Assembly (NCBI GenBank): GCA_002778195.1
Contig: PCDI01000022.1
Location: 1 to 30,396 of the forward strand
Reading direction: 5' to 3'
DNA: 30,396 bases
From: Raffaelea ambrosiae
Lineage: Eukaryota > Ascomycota > Sordariomycetes > Ophiostomatales > Ophiostomataceae
In this document: positions 1 to 10,502 of the stretch, one piece after another
Layout of the letters: each line of letters opens with the position of its first letter
Numbering within the stretch: the stretch's first letter is position 1
The notes under the pieces: generated by a model
Databases searched by the model: none
What the model was told of the DNA's origin: nothing
Seen by the model: the letters and a program-made list of their open reading frames with translations, nothing else
Program-made: the position numbers and the translations under genes

Positions 1-502
1 GAGTGGAGGTGTGATGAAGCTTTTAATTGGCCTGCTGTGCACGTTCCACCACTCAATGTCAGTCCCTGACAAATAGCGCAGAGTCGAGAAAAAGAGATAT
101 TTGTACCAACACCTGTTTGTACTCGTTTACGACTAAGGATTGTTTGAACCGGTACTCGTCTGTAAAGGCTGGGGTCACGGATCGCTATTGGACGGAAAGA
201 AAAAAACAACGATGAAAGGGAAGAAAATGAAAACAATGTCTGTTGCGCACGTCACCAACCGCCTCTGGCTCGCACCTTGTCGCACTCGACACCGCCCAGG
301 CCAGCGAGCGAATTCAGAGCTAAGGTACAAAGAGTATGTACTTCTCAAAAGTGTACCTATACCTATGCATACTCGTATATGACTAAGTAGTATTTGAACC
401 TGTACTCGACTGTTCTGCAAGAAGGTCACAGATGCTAGGTGCGCCCTGGGCCGTTAGGGACGGTCCGTTAGCACGTTTACGGGGCCGCGGAAAGAGGACA
501 GT

Positions 503-1002
503 TGTTACAAAGGCACTTCCCAAGAATTTGGTAAGAGTCTCTGCTAGGTGATCAGGCTAGGGGAGGGGTCTTGTTCTTGTAAGACAGTGATAAGGCGTAA
601 CGGCTGAACAATAATCAACACGTGTAAGAAGTGGGTGATGGTATGCAATGAGGGCACAGGAATACAAGTTCATGTAGTTATGTATTTCAGACAATCGGTA
701 GCGACTGAGTCTTCTATCTAGTTTCTACTGGGAGGAAGCCTCAGTCTTATATATCTATGGTGCTTCATTCCGCTTCATTGCTTTTGCTTCATTCCCGTAT
801 GAAGTATCGTTCCTGCTTCTGATTGGTCCGTTTCCTTGTTGTGTGATTCGTCCTTTGTCCTGTGTTCTGAAAGGGTCGCCTTTCAGCCACACCAGCACCG
901 ACGCCTGGCGTCGGTCGCATTATATATCTTCCGTACCCGTTGAGGGGTCGGCTGTGTCGTCCTGGCCTGTTGGTGAGGCCCGTGGGGGCCACATTCGTAA
1001 CA
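503..1002 (-). mobile_element. Solo LTR of an LTR retrotransposon, 500 bp, target duplication ACAGT
   Basis: The element begins TGTTAC at 503 and ends GTAACA at 1002, giving the TG...CA termini of an LTR. It is flanked by identical 5-bp duplications, ACAGT at 498-502 and at 1003-1007. A TATATAAG-type element near 748 (minus reading) would place U3 on the right and R-U5 on the left, so I infer minus orientation. Two compact hairpins lie at 867-886 and 897-915. No integrase, reverse transcriptase or second LTR is present, so this is a solo LTR left by recombination between two LTRs. The superfamily (Ty3 or Copia) cannot be told from an LTR alone. Confidence 0.8.
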
Positions 1003-1007
1003 ACAGT

Positions 1008-1733
1008 CCGTGTTTGTTCAGATCCTCGTCAAGCCAGCTAACTAGCTTTTCAGCCAACAAAATTCCGAGGTGTAGAATTATTCGCTTGCTGATTTATCCA
1101 TTCGCTATTTCGCTATCTTATCAGGCATGATGACAACGGAGTCCTCGGACGTCTTGGGAGATGGCTGAAAAATTCCCAGGAGCAGTTGTGTCAGGACCCA
1201 TCTCTTACAAGTCAACGCGGACCGTGCGGCAGCCAGTAGATCGGGCGCTGCTCCAAAAACAGTTAAGCGGCGGGGCTATGGACTAGGTGAGGCCAGCGAA
1301 AACGTGGCGGGATGAGACGCAAGACAAAAAAAAGAGTACGAGGTCGACATTGCAGCACCGCAGTGCCTCCGAAAACCAGTCACTGTTTTCTTTTCTTCTT
1401 TTTCGTGTTTTCGTTTTCTTACTCCTGCCTTTATATATTTCAAAAAAATTATGAACCGGCTTTGAGATCCATGAATTATTATTATTATTATCCGCCTTTC
1501 TCAGCCACTCCTGACTATTGGCGACTAGCTAGACAGAACCCTCTGGGGAATAAACTGTCACAGAACTAACTGTAATGTTGTGTGCGAAATTCAATGAGAT
1601 ACATAGTATGCCGTAGCAAATAGCCCCCTGTTTCTATCCTTCCGAAAAGTTCGTCATTAGTCCTATTTTTCCCACTGAAAATCCGTTGTGTTTTAGCCCT
1701 TGGACCCGGACAAAGAGGCCCGACTTATCTAAA
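1008..1733. other. Gene-free stretch upstream of the kinase fragment
   Basis: I recognise no coding sequence here. A short TAT-repeat microsatellite lies near 1472-1491 and AT-rich, T-rich runs at 1385-1470. The upstream kinase exons that would be expected (ATP-binding lobe, catalytic loop) are not seen in any frame, so the kinase is missing its N-terminal part rather than hidden behind an intron in this interval. Confidence 0.5.
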
Positions 1734-2093
1734 GGAACTTTGCTGTTTCCGAGAAGAGATGATTGGGAGCATCTGGCCATGATACAAACATTCACAGGTT
1801 GCCGCATTGTGTCGTTAAAGAGCTCATCCTTTAATGTCATTGAGCGGATAGAAGTAAGTTTCTGAAGTCACCTTCCATACAGCCTTTCTACTAACTGGAC
1901 CCCGCAGGACATAATCCCGGAAAAACATGCCATGTTTTCCGACCTTCTACGCAGGATGTTTATCTACGACCCGGAGCGACGCATCACCGCCAAAGACGCT
2001 TTAAATCACGAATGGTTCAGGACCTCTCTTCCTCCCGACGATGGCGCGCACCTGGAGTGTGCTTTGGACCTCCTCGCGTTCCGCCGTTCTTGA
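1734..2093 (+). pseudogene. C-terminal fragment of a LAMMER-like protein kinase
   Basis: Two exons, 1734-1853 and 1908-2093, are separated by a 54-bp intron with donor GTAAGT, branch CTAAC at 1891-1895 and acceptor CAG. Exon 1 reads GTLLFPRRDDWEHLAMIQTF, which matches the EHLAMMERI signature region of LAMMER (Clk/Kns1) kinases with MIQTF in place of MMERI. Exon 2 contains DLLRRMFIYDPERRITAKDA followed by LNHEWF, the conserved final helix of the kinase domain, and ends naturally at TGA 2091-2093. ATP-binding lobe, catalytic loop and activation segment are absent upstream, and the frame before 1734 does not resemble a kinase, so the gene lacks at least two thirds of its domain. It cannot be an active kinase as it stands. 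The reading frame runs straight through 1967/1968, where the right arm is deleted. Confidence 0.75.
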
Positions 2094-3274
2094 CGGCGAC
2101 GATCCTCTGCTGGCGGCAATGTCTCTGTCAGACCGACTGCGTAGGGTTCATGAAGATGTGGCAGCTGCAGGGCTGCAGGAAGAAACCGAGGAGCCGAACA
2201 GACTCATGGGCTCAAATGAACAGTGTGTACAATTCATCTTCGTCCTTTGGTTTGGTCATCGGACAGTTCCAGACAGAGATCACTTCTTTACTGTATCACT
2301 TCTGAACTTGCGTGTTAATTACATTACATTGGGGGAGCCTTGCTATTCAGTACAGAGTTCTAATGTGGCAGAAATACGTTCTTCCCGCCTCGTACGAGCT
2401 TGCCAGAGGCTCTCCGTATTTGTGCACTTGTCCCCCGTACGGTGCTTGTCTGGTGGGCAACAAGAGTTGCTGGTGGTTGGATGGAGAGTGCATTTGTTTA
2501 GGGCAGTAAATGAAGAACTGTGATGCTGTTGCCTCTTATTACCTTGTCGCCCGTTTGTGCACCTGCTTCGGTTACAGCAAAGCTCACTCTCACGAGTTCG
2601 TTCGTTTGGCAACGACGGCAACCTGCTCTCTGGAAGGATGCCGAGGTCGTCTCACCCGAATATAAATAAAGGCGACACGGGACCCTGAGAGGCCAGAAAG
2701 ACCATGGGGTTTCGGGAACAAACTGTCTACCTGTGTCTACTCGTCTTGCATTTTTCTCTTCCTAAATGGCGTCTAGGCATAGGCCGCAGACCTTCAGCTG
2801 GCAGAGCTGGCACTCGTAGACGGCAAAGAGATCGCCAAGCATACATACGCTGCATTNGAACTTGAGATAGCTATTGTCGGATGATATAAACAAAATAATG
2901 CCGGCAGGTCTTGGGGTTGGACATCCTTGTAACAAGAAGATGAGAGACTAGTTGTCGAATGGTCGTAGTTGGTTTTGAAAGAAGAGAGCTCTGNGAGACG
3001 TCTGCATCAACCAAGACCGACCCATGGCACAGTTGCTGGGCTCTCTGCTGAGCTGGGAGCGTCTGCATCGATTCCCTATTAGCTATTGGGTCTACAGAGG
3101 ACCTTTTTGGAGACCTTTCTCCGTAATATTTTTACCTGGTTAAGCTATGTTTGAGAAGTAAAAGAAAAGAAAACGAAATATAATAAAGATTAAGCGAAAA
3201 CAACTCTCTCCAAATTCCGTGATTGACATAACGTTGTTGTAGCGAGAGAGTAGGCCCTTTTGCCACACAATACA
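2094..3274. other. Rest of the left arm after the kinase stop
   Basis: This 1.2-kb part of the repeat has no convincing plus-strand gene. TATAAATAAAGG near 2661 could be a core promoter element reading rightward. On the minus strand, 2762-2874 mirrors the cysteine-rich frame described at 29397-29509. N at 2857 and 2993 are unresolved bases. Confidence 0.5.
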
Positions 3275-4024
3275 GCTCATATTGGTCCTTTCCTTTGCAT
3301 AGTTTTCGTGTGTAGGAAAGCTGTGACAAATCATGTTGTAACAGCGCGTGAACTCGACGGTTCAAGAAGAAAGGTGACTATGGGAAGCGATGCTATGCCT
3401 TGGAGCAAAGTGTTTTGGCGGCTTTGGTCCTGGAAGCTTCGGTACACCTGCTGTATCATGACCGCCGCGGCCCTGATTGTGTGCGTGTCGTAACACAGCT
3501 GAACGTATATGCTGTGGCCCGGCTGGAAAATACAGAAATTAGCGAACTGCACCATGAAACGCCGCTGAGGGGAACTCTGAGAAGTAGGCAGAGGGCAGCT
3601 GGCTGCTTTATCGGTTGTATATTTTTCTTTCACATTTTTACTTACACGTTCTGGAGACGCTGTCGACTGTTGTTGTTGTAAACAAAAGAAGGGATAGAAC
3701 AAGAAGAAACAGGAGAGGAAGTTGAGAAAAGAAGAGTGTAGCCGCTTTGGAAGCGTGCGCTTTTTACTTGATTTTCTTCTTCTTTAGACTGACGTTTATT
3801 TTTGGTGTATTTTCGTCTTCTCCCTTTGTTGGTTTGATTTATTTTTATTTTTATCTTATTTTCTTGCGTTACTTGCGTCTCTTTCTTATACCTCCCAACT
3901 CCTCGCCCTCTTTCGTTACTCTTCTTGACCTTCCATCCATCGCCAGCTTCTCCGTGCTGCTGTTGATCTTTCCCCGTCGCACCCTCTTCCACCCCCTCCA
4001 AGCGTTTGTCAGCCGTCCAACAGC
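3275..4024 (+). promoter_or_regulatory. Upstream region and pyrimidine-rich 5' leader of the ABC transporter gene
   Basis: From about 3760 to 4024 the plus strand is strongly T/C-rich, as is common in leaders of filamentous ascomycete genes, and leads to CAACAGCATGG at the start codon. No TATA box is clear. Between 3400 and 3681 an open frame of about 90 codons without a standard start has fairly coding-like composition; I do not recognise it and it may be a gene remnant next to the repeat edge at 3274. Confidence 0.45.
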
Positions 4025-6957
4025 ATGGCTCCGCCGACGGGCCGGTCCTGGCCGGAGACCATCGTCTTCGGCCTCCAGCTTTGGTACGGCATTGTGCTGC
4101 TCGCTGTCTTCGCGGCAGCCGTTGCCCTTTACAGCATCTTTGACCTTCGTCGCTCGACTCAACTCGTTCAGCCAGCGGCCGCCGGCCCTGACGGCCGCCC
4201 GCTCCCCGCAACGCGTCGAAATTCGCAAGAGTCCGGCCTCCTCCCTTCTACGACCGCTCCCGAAATTAGCAAAGCCGCCAGGCGCATCTATGGGGCCATC
4301 ACTGCCCTGCTCGTCCTGTCGTTTGCCACCAGCTGTATCAGCGTGATTTCACATTCCGTCCATGACGCAAAACTCCCAGAGGCCCTCGGGTGGTGGTGTG
4401 GCGAAGAGACGTTTGTATGTTGTGCCTGAAGCTTCGCAACAACTTGTATACAGGTGTGCGCGGCGGCGACATTGTCTTCTTTCTTGGTCGTGAAGCTGAC
4501 ATTGTATCCGTAGGTCTACTACATTTCTGGCTTTTTTCTGCACCTTTACGTCTTAGTCTACCTTATCGAGCGCGACCTGGTACCAAACCGACCTGTCCTT
4601 GTTTTTTGGGCCACCACACTGGCTTTCGAAGTTGCGATTTATACCGTCAATGTCATACGCCTTACAGGCAGCCACCAGGTCCTACACAGCATTGTGCTAG
4701 ATGTATGGACCATCGCATATGGACCCGACACGTGGGACTACCTCGACCTCTCGATTGGAGCGTTTCGGCTGATTGTTCTCGTGTTTCTTCTCGGGGCCAA
4801 TTTTTCCATGGTATATTCACGAACCGCTGTCCGTGGAAAGGTGAAAGACGACAAGTTGGCAGCCGAGGCGGTCGGTGCCGATGAATGTGCCGATGAATCG
4901 GCGCCGCTTCTAAGTGTGTCCGATAATACTATTCGCCCGAGAGCAGTATACGGCACTACTTATAGTTCTGGCACCTCCGGCCCGGCTAACGACGCACCCG
5001 AGACAACGACTGCCTCTCCTCCCATCGACTCCACATCGAGCCCTGATGGGGCTGAAGAAACTGCCTTCTATCGACCACAAAAGCTGCCACACAAGACCTG
5101 GTGGGAGTACCTGACCAGCTATGCGTTGTTTTTCCCTTATCTCTGGCCGAGGGACTCACGAAAGCTGAAACTTGTTGTCGTCGTGTGTTTCCTGATCCTC
5201 GTTGTTCAGCGGATCGTGAACTTTTTGGTCCCCAACCAGATTGGTCACATCACCAATGCCTTTGGAGCTGGAACAGGGCTGCCGTGGGCCGAGATTTTGA
5301 TTTTCATCGTCTACAAAGTCTCGCAGGGGCAATCTGGCGTGCTCGGATCGGCACGTGCCCAGCTTTGGGTCCCGGTATCCCAGTATTCATACCTGGCTCT
5401 CACCACGGCAGCGTTCGAGCATGTGCACTCGCTTTCCCTGGACTTCCATCTCGGCAAGCGCACAGGTGAAGTGCTCTCGGCACTCAAAAAAGGTGCTGCC
5501 ATCAACTCGTTTCTGGAGCAAGTCACCTTCCAGGTGTTTCCCATGCTCATCGATCTTTTGGTCGCTGTCATCTACTTCCTGCGTCGGTTCGGTGCCCTCT
5601 ACGCGACCATAGCGGCTGTCATCGCCGTTTTCTACCTTCACATGACTGTCAAGATGGCTTCCACGCGTGCCGACTTGCGGCGTGACATGGTGAACGCGGA
5701 CAGAGAAGAAGAGGCCGTGAAAAATGACTCGATCATGAGTTACGAGACGGTCAAATATTTCAACGCTGAAGCCTTTGAGTTCAACCGCTACAGGAATGCC
5801 ATCAAATGCTTCCAAGCTGCTGAAGCAAAGGCGACATGGGGCATGAACAACATGAACATTTGCCAGGCACTCATCTTCATGTGCGGCATTCTGACCATGC
5901 TTATGGCTGCTGCCGTCGAGGTCACGCAAGGCATGAGGTCCATCGGTGACTTCGTTGTCATGATCACATATTTGGGACAACTTCAGGGTCCGCTTCAATT
6001 TTTCGGCTCCTTCTATCGAACCGTTCAACAGGCCATGATTTCCGGAGAACGTCTTTTGGAATTGTTTAAAATCCAGCCTACCGTGGTTGATTTGCCCGGC
6101 GTGAAGCCGCTAACGGAATGCCGCGGCCATATTCGGTGGGCCAATGTGCAGTTTTCCTATCAAGAGCGCACAGCCTTGCACGACCTTTCGTTGGAATGCT
6201 TACCCGGTACGACGACTGCCTTTGTTGGCGAATCTGGCGGCGGGAAATCGACAATCTTCCGTCTCATGTTCCGCTACTACGACTGCGATGAAGGCACTAT
6301 TGAGATTGACGGACACGACGTCAAGGATCTTACTATCGACTCTGTCCGGCGCTACATCGGTGTGGTTCCTCAGGACACTATTCTGTTCAACGAAACGATC
6401 ATGTACAACTTGAAGTATGCGAACCCCGGCGTCTCGGATAAAGAGGTCTACGAAGCGTGCCGGGCCGCGAGCATCCACGACCGGATTCTTTCCTTTGGGA
6501 ACGGCTACGACACTAAGGTTGGCGATCGCGGCACACGTCTGAGCGGTGGCGAGAAGCAGCGTGTTGCCATCGCACGTACGATTCTGAAGAACCCGAAAAT
6601 CATCATGCTTGACGAGGCTACGTCCGCTCTGGACAGTGAGACGGAGCAGCAGATCCAAGCAAAGCTTCTTCGTGGCGGAAGTCTTGGCCAGGACCGCACA
6701 CTCCTAATTATTGCGTATGTTTGCAACCAACCCTTTTCCTCCACTAGGTCACCTGCACTAACTCCTTCAGCCACCGCCTGTCGACGATCACTCATGCCAA
6801 TCAGATTGTTGTTCTTCGCGCTGGCACCATCATTGAAAGAGGCACACACGACGAGCTTCTCGCGATGGGGGGCCGCTACGCATCCATGTGGGAGAGTCAA
6901 TCTCAGGCCGAGCAGGCTGCGGTGGCAACAAGCACGGTTTCGGACAACGACTATTAA
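4025..6957 (+). CDS. hmt1: HMT1-type vacuolar half-size ABC transporter
   Basis: Three exons, 4025-4414, 4514-6714 and 6771-6957, encode 925 residues. Introns are 99 bp (GTATGT...TAG, branch CTGAC) and 56 bp (GTATGT...CAG, branch CTAAC). Residues 1 to about 240 form a hydrophobic N-terminal extension of several membrane segments (TMD0), then a polar linker to about 320, the ABC membrane domain at about 345-620, and one nucleotide-binding domain with Walker A GESGGGKST (702-710), Q-loop VPQD (about 750), signature LSGGEKQ (806-812), Walker B IIMLDE (826-831), D-loop SALD (834-837) and H-loop H865. TMD0 plus a C-terminal NBD is the layout of Schizosaccharomyces HMT1 and animal ABCB6, which move thiol-metal conjugates or porphyrins across vacuolar or other organelle membranes; the family works as homodimers. 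All catalytic motifs are intact. Mitochondrial Atm1 is less likely because it lacks TMD0. Substrate is inferred from family only. Confidence 0.9.
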
Positions 6958-8239
6958 AAGCCACAGCAATATTTCCTGGCCTTACTTAGTTCGTACGTTG
7001 TTTTCGTATAGAAGAAGTGGTTTAAAGATTGTCGGTATGAATGCATCGCAGGACCATCGTACTGCACCGCCTGCCAGCCGCCTGGCACCTGTCAGGCTTC
7101 TGATCAGAAGGGAAAGTGGGTACGATGGTTAGGGGTAGCGCGCTTCGTCCATGGATGTAGTCTCGGTCACCAAATTTGGGTGCATCGAGAGACAGGAGAA
7201 AACAACGCCGCTTTCACCAGATCAATTGTATGCCTCCTTGAAGACGAGGAGCTGTACAGGATCTAGAAAGGGCAACGTTGCTATCAATCTACTGCTATTT
7301 CAACCCTACCATCATCTTTGCTGACGGGCAAATCCACAAAGATTGTGTTTTTTTTTTGTTTTTTTTTAATCTTTTTAATCGTTTACATTCCGTGTTAAAT
7401 CCAATTACGCAAAGATAGGAACAAGAGAGATATAAATATTTTTATTTGTCCACCGCTCCGAATCTACTCTGGATTGTGTCAGACGAACTTCACAGATGCG
7501 GCAGCGTGCATACATCATCCGTTTGGCAGAATAAAACTTAAGAAGTTGAGGAGAGCACGAGAGTCCAAGAGAAGAAAGATGCTAACAAGTGTTGTGGAAA
7601 CGAAAGAGAAAGAGGAGAAAACTCGTCTGTCTTTGGGAAAGGAGACGACAAGAGCGGAAGGGGAAAGACGGCAGAGGGAGAAATGATGAGAGGAAAACAT
7701 CTGTTTCGGGCTAACCTGACCTGTGTCGACTTCTCCTATGCGTGCGTTCTCTCACTCTTTACATATCCCAGGCTCCATTCTCGCCCACACTCCCTGTCAC
7801 TAAAAAGTAAGATTGGCTTGGTCTTTCCGCCAGGGAAGACAAACCACTTTAAGCATTTTCACCGAGTTCTGTTCCCACCGCCCATAACCTATTATTCCCC
7901 TCTGTCTGTGGACGGCGTTCATAGATTCACTCCACGCCCCCCAGGGCTGAGTCAACTCGTCAATAACAGACTGGTCGTCTAGACCCGCAAAGGGACACTC
8001 GGCCGACGCACTTGCGTGGGAACTTTTCAGAACAGTTCCGTTCGACTGGTCCCGCTGCGGCTGATCGTGGTTGCTGGGCACGCTGGCGGCCCAAGCCAGG
8101 TACTTCAAACCACACCTGCACAGATATATCCCATCCCATCTTCTTTCCCATTCTTGTTTCTTGAGGACGCCCTTACTCTCTCACGCACCATAAAATATTA
8201 CTACGACTGGTATTCTTAAACAACAGCAGTCGCACCTTC
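6958..8239. other. Intergenic stretch between ABC transporter and Zn2Cys6 gene
   Basis: No convincing gene. Poly-T runs at about 7349-7371 probably belong to the 3' flank of the transporter gene. Purine-rich DNA occupies about 7540-7690. The missing start, and perhaps a first exon, of the Zn2Cys6 gene should lie in the right part, but I could not fix an ATG with a good splice junction. Confidence 0.4.
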
Positions 8240-9895
8240 TTGCTTCGCTCAACCCCACGGCCCTACGACCGTCTTCTCCGCGCCGCAACCGTGTCGGACA
8301 GGCGGCAGCCGTCTACATCAGGTACCTCCTATCCCAACCTGAGGGCGTCTCAGATCAAAGAAGACAACAGTCGTCGATACCCCGCAGAACCACACTATCT
8401 CCAGCGGCCGCCGCCATTTTCTTTCGCTCCAGCGCCGATGCAGCGGCATCCCCACGGGCAGCCGCCACCATCTTACGATGAGCAACACTCCCCTCAGCAG
8501 CAGCCACGGCCCCACGAGCAGCAACACTACCAGCAGCCGCACTTCTCCCAACCACCGCCATTTTCTTTCGCTCCAGCGCCGATGCAGCGGCATCCCCACG
8601 GGCAGCCGCCACCATCTTATGATCAGCATCTGCCGCAGCCCCGCGAGCAGCTGCACTTTCCCCGGCCGCCGCCACGGCCCCGCGAGGAGCAGCACTACCT
8701 CCAGCAGCCGCCACGGTCTTTCGAAGAGCAACACCTCCCCCAGCAGCCGCCGCGGCCCCACGAAGAGCAAGTACCACTGCTGCCGCCGCCGCCGCCGCAG
8801 CCTTGGCCACCGCACACGAAAAGGACGCGGGCGAGTCAAGCCTGCAATAGTTGCCGATCGCTAAAGGCCAAGTGCGACGAGGGGAGGCCGTGTGCGGCCT
8901 GCCAGCTTAAGGCGATAGATTGTATATACCAGGAGCCGGTACAAAAATCGTAAGTAGAAGACAACGGATAACACAACTAAGTCGGATTATCCTGGTTCGA
9001 GTTAACGAATTTCTTGTTTAGATCGTCTGATCTCGCCGAACAACACATAGAGATAAAAAGGCTGCAGGGAATGGTGCAGCACCTCAGCACGAACATGGAG
9101 GGGCTGCAGGTGGTGGTAGGGTGCCTCACGCAGCAATCAGTGCACCAGATACAGCCCACGGTCGTTGATGGAATGCCTGTACAGACTGTGCCGCCTAGCT
9201 GTCCGACGGTTCCGGACTATTACAGTACGTCGACGGGCAGGTTGTTGTCGTTACCGGCCATCTCCAAAAACGTGCTACAAGAAGGCATCTACCTCCCGCC
9301 CGAGTACCCGACACGATATGAGCGGCAGCGCGGCGACATCTGCTGGCACGGTCGCTGCGAGGGCGCCACAAAGCCCGACACTCACGACTTCATTATCAGG
9401 AACACACTCCTCGGGGCCAACGACGATCTTGACCTCCACTCAGACACGGTGTGGGAATACGTCAGGAGCTACGAAGAGAACATGCAGAACATGTACCCCT
9501 TGATTGTACCCGAGAAACTGCACGCTATGGTTACGATCGTCCTCCAAACCGCGTCCACCCTGTTCGGCCCGGCCCGGACAGCCTCGCCCGAGAAGCCGCA
9601 GTCCCAAAATGCGGAGAAGAGATCAAAGCGGAAACGGTCGGAAAGCAGCAGCGAGCGCGCCCTGGCCGTACCATCCGAGCCTCGTCTCGATCAGCCGTCA
9701 TGCGGAGTTGAGACTGCGCTCGTCTTCATGGTCCTAGCGCTCGGGAAGCTCTGTCTGCACAGGCGGAGCAACCCCGTGGCTTCCAGCACCTCAGCTCGGG
9801 CCGACAGCGGCGCCGAGGCTACAGAGACGGGCGACATCGACAATAGCAAAACCCCCATTCTCATATCTGTCAAGACCAGCAAGGGTAGAACTTGA
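8240..9895 (+). pseudogene. Zn2Cys6 transcription factor, C-terminally truncated
   Basis: The open frame runs from 8240, with exons to 8949 and 9022-9895 and a 72-bp intron (GTAAGT...TTTAG) that splits a serine codon. No ATG lies at 8240; the first in-frame ATG is at 8438, so the true start may be there or in an unseen upstream exon. A proline/glutamine/histidine-rich N-terminal part is followed by a complete binuclear cluster at 8843-8923 with spacing C-x2-C-x6-C-x5-C-x2-C-x6-C, then in exon 2 a short heptad-like dimerisation segment. The frame continues to VETALVFMVLALGKLCLHR, which resembles the opening of the fungal transcription-factor middle homology region, then stops after about 45 more residues. 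Most of that domain (usually 250 or more residues) is missing and no other frame continues it. It may be a decayed gene or one that makes only a DNA-binding protein. Confidence 0.7.
8410..8634 (+). repeat. Internal 144-bp direct duplication in the Zn2Cys6 gene
   Basis: Two nearly identical copies of about 70 bp, starting near 8410 and 8554 (offset 144 bp, 48 codons), both encode PPPFSFAPAPMQRHPHGQ followed by PPPSYD. The few differences are mostly silent (TAC/TAT). The offset is a multiple of three, so the duplication lengthens the proline-rich region without shifting the frame. Confidence 0.9.
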
Positions 9896-10502
9896 GTCGT
9901 TTCCCAACCGGATTTAAGCCGCCGTATTTGTGCCACACCGGGAAACTAGTTCTGTCGACACTACGGTAGCTGGGGCAGTAAGGTGCCACATGAACTCTCA
10001 GCAAGCCTCGGTTGTACGTACTTAGATGCCTATTAATAAACCCGAGAAGGATACGAAAGAGACATACTGATGTGCGGCTGTGAGTCCTTTTCTACAAGAG
10101 GTCTCATGTTCGAGTACATGACGCTTGGATATGGGGAAGATGTGATAAGATTCACGAGGGGAGTTTTCAAAGCGTGGCTGGTGATCACATGGCTGGCGAT
10201 TATTAGAAGGATCTCGGCGGGTATGTCGAGTTGGTTGGTGTATGAGCTGAGGGCTGTGTCCTGGGGGCTGTTATATGTGGCGTATAACAGGTTCTTCTCG
10301 AGTAGAACTCGGCCCTATCCTCTTGCAGCTCCTGTGAACTTTTCTCCGGACCGTCTAGACTTCGTTTACGGCCCGTCGTTTCAGACATGTTGGCCCAGTA
10401 CTGCTTTACGAATGTCACAAACGGACGTAGAGAGGGGCGTGGTGAAAAAAGACTTAAACGTGATCTTAGAAAAAAAAGCGGGAGAAAGAATGAAATCTAC
10501 CC
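9896..10502. other. Intergenic stretch, 3' sides of two convergent genes
   Basis: The Zn2Cys6 gene (+) and the glycosyltransferase gene (-) converge here. AATAAA at about 10034-10039 is a possible polyadenylation signal for the plus-strand gene. I see no continuation of the Zn2Cys6 protein and no other gene I can defend. Confidence 0.45.

Larger units (their letters stand above)
1..3274 (+). repeat. Left arm of terminal inverted repeat (split by 1874 bp of arm-specific DNA)
   Basis: Positions 1-95 and 1968-3274 are the reverse complement of 28997-30396. Reading inward from the window end, the arms agree through position 95. The right arm then jumps to the sequence at 1968, sharing the two bases GA at the junction. 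They agree again to 3274 (TTTTGCCACACAATACA) and then diverge. All stretches I compared were identical, including N at 2857 and 2993, which match N at 29414 and 29278. Positions 96-1967 occur only on this side. The arm holds the 3' end of a LAMMER-like kinase, a TATAAATA element near 2661, and on the minus strand a short cysteine-rich reading frame. Confidence 0.95.

Noticed and set aside
1008..1733. Upstream exons of the LAMMER-like kinase
   Set aside because: No glycine loop, HRD or DFG pattern in any plus-strand frame; the open frame from about 1613 does not resemble the activation segment.
2041..2523. 160-codon plus-strand frame starting with ATG in the repeat arm (and its mirror at 29748-30230)
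   Set aside because: It overlaps the kinase exon in another frame, shows no domain, and its duplicate exists only because the arm is duplicated.
3642..4346. Long frames on both strands before the ABC start
   Set aside because: They are translations of the T/C-rich leader and shadows of ABC exon 1.
8355..8839. Ala-rich and Arg-rich minus-strand frames
   Set aside because: They are antisense of the Pro/Gln/His-rich region of the Zn2Cys6 gene; the GC-rich codons keep other frames open.
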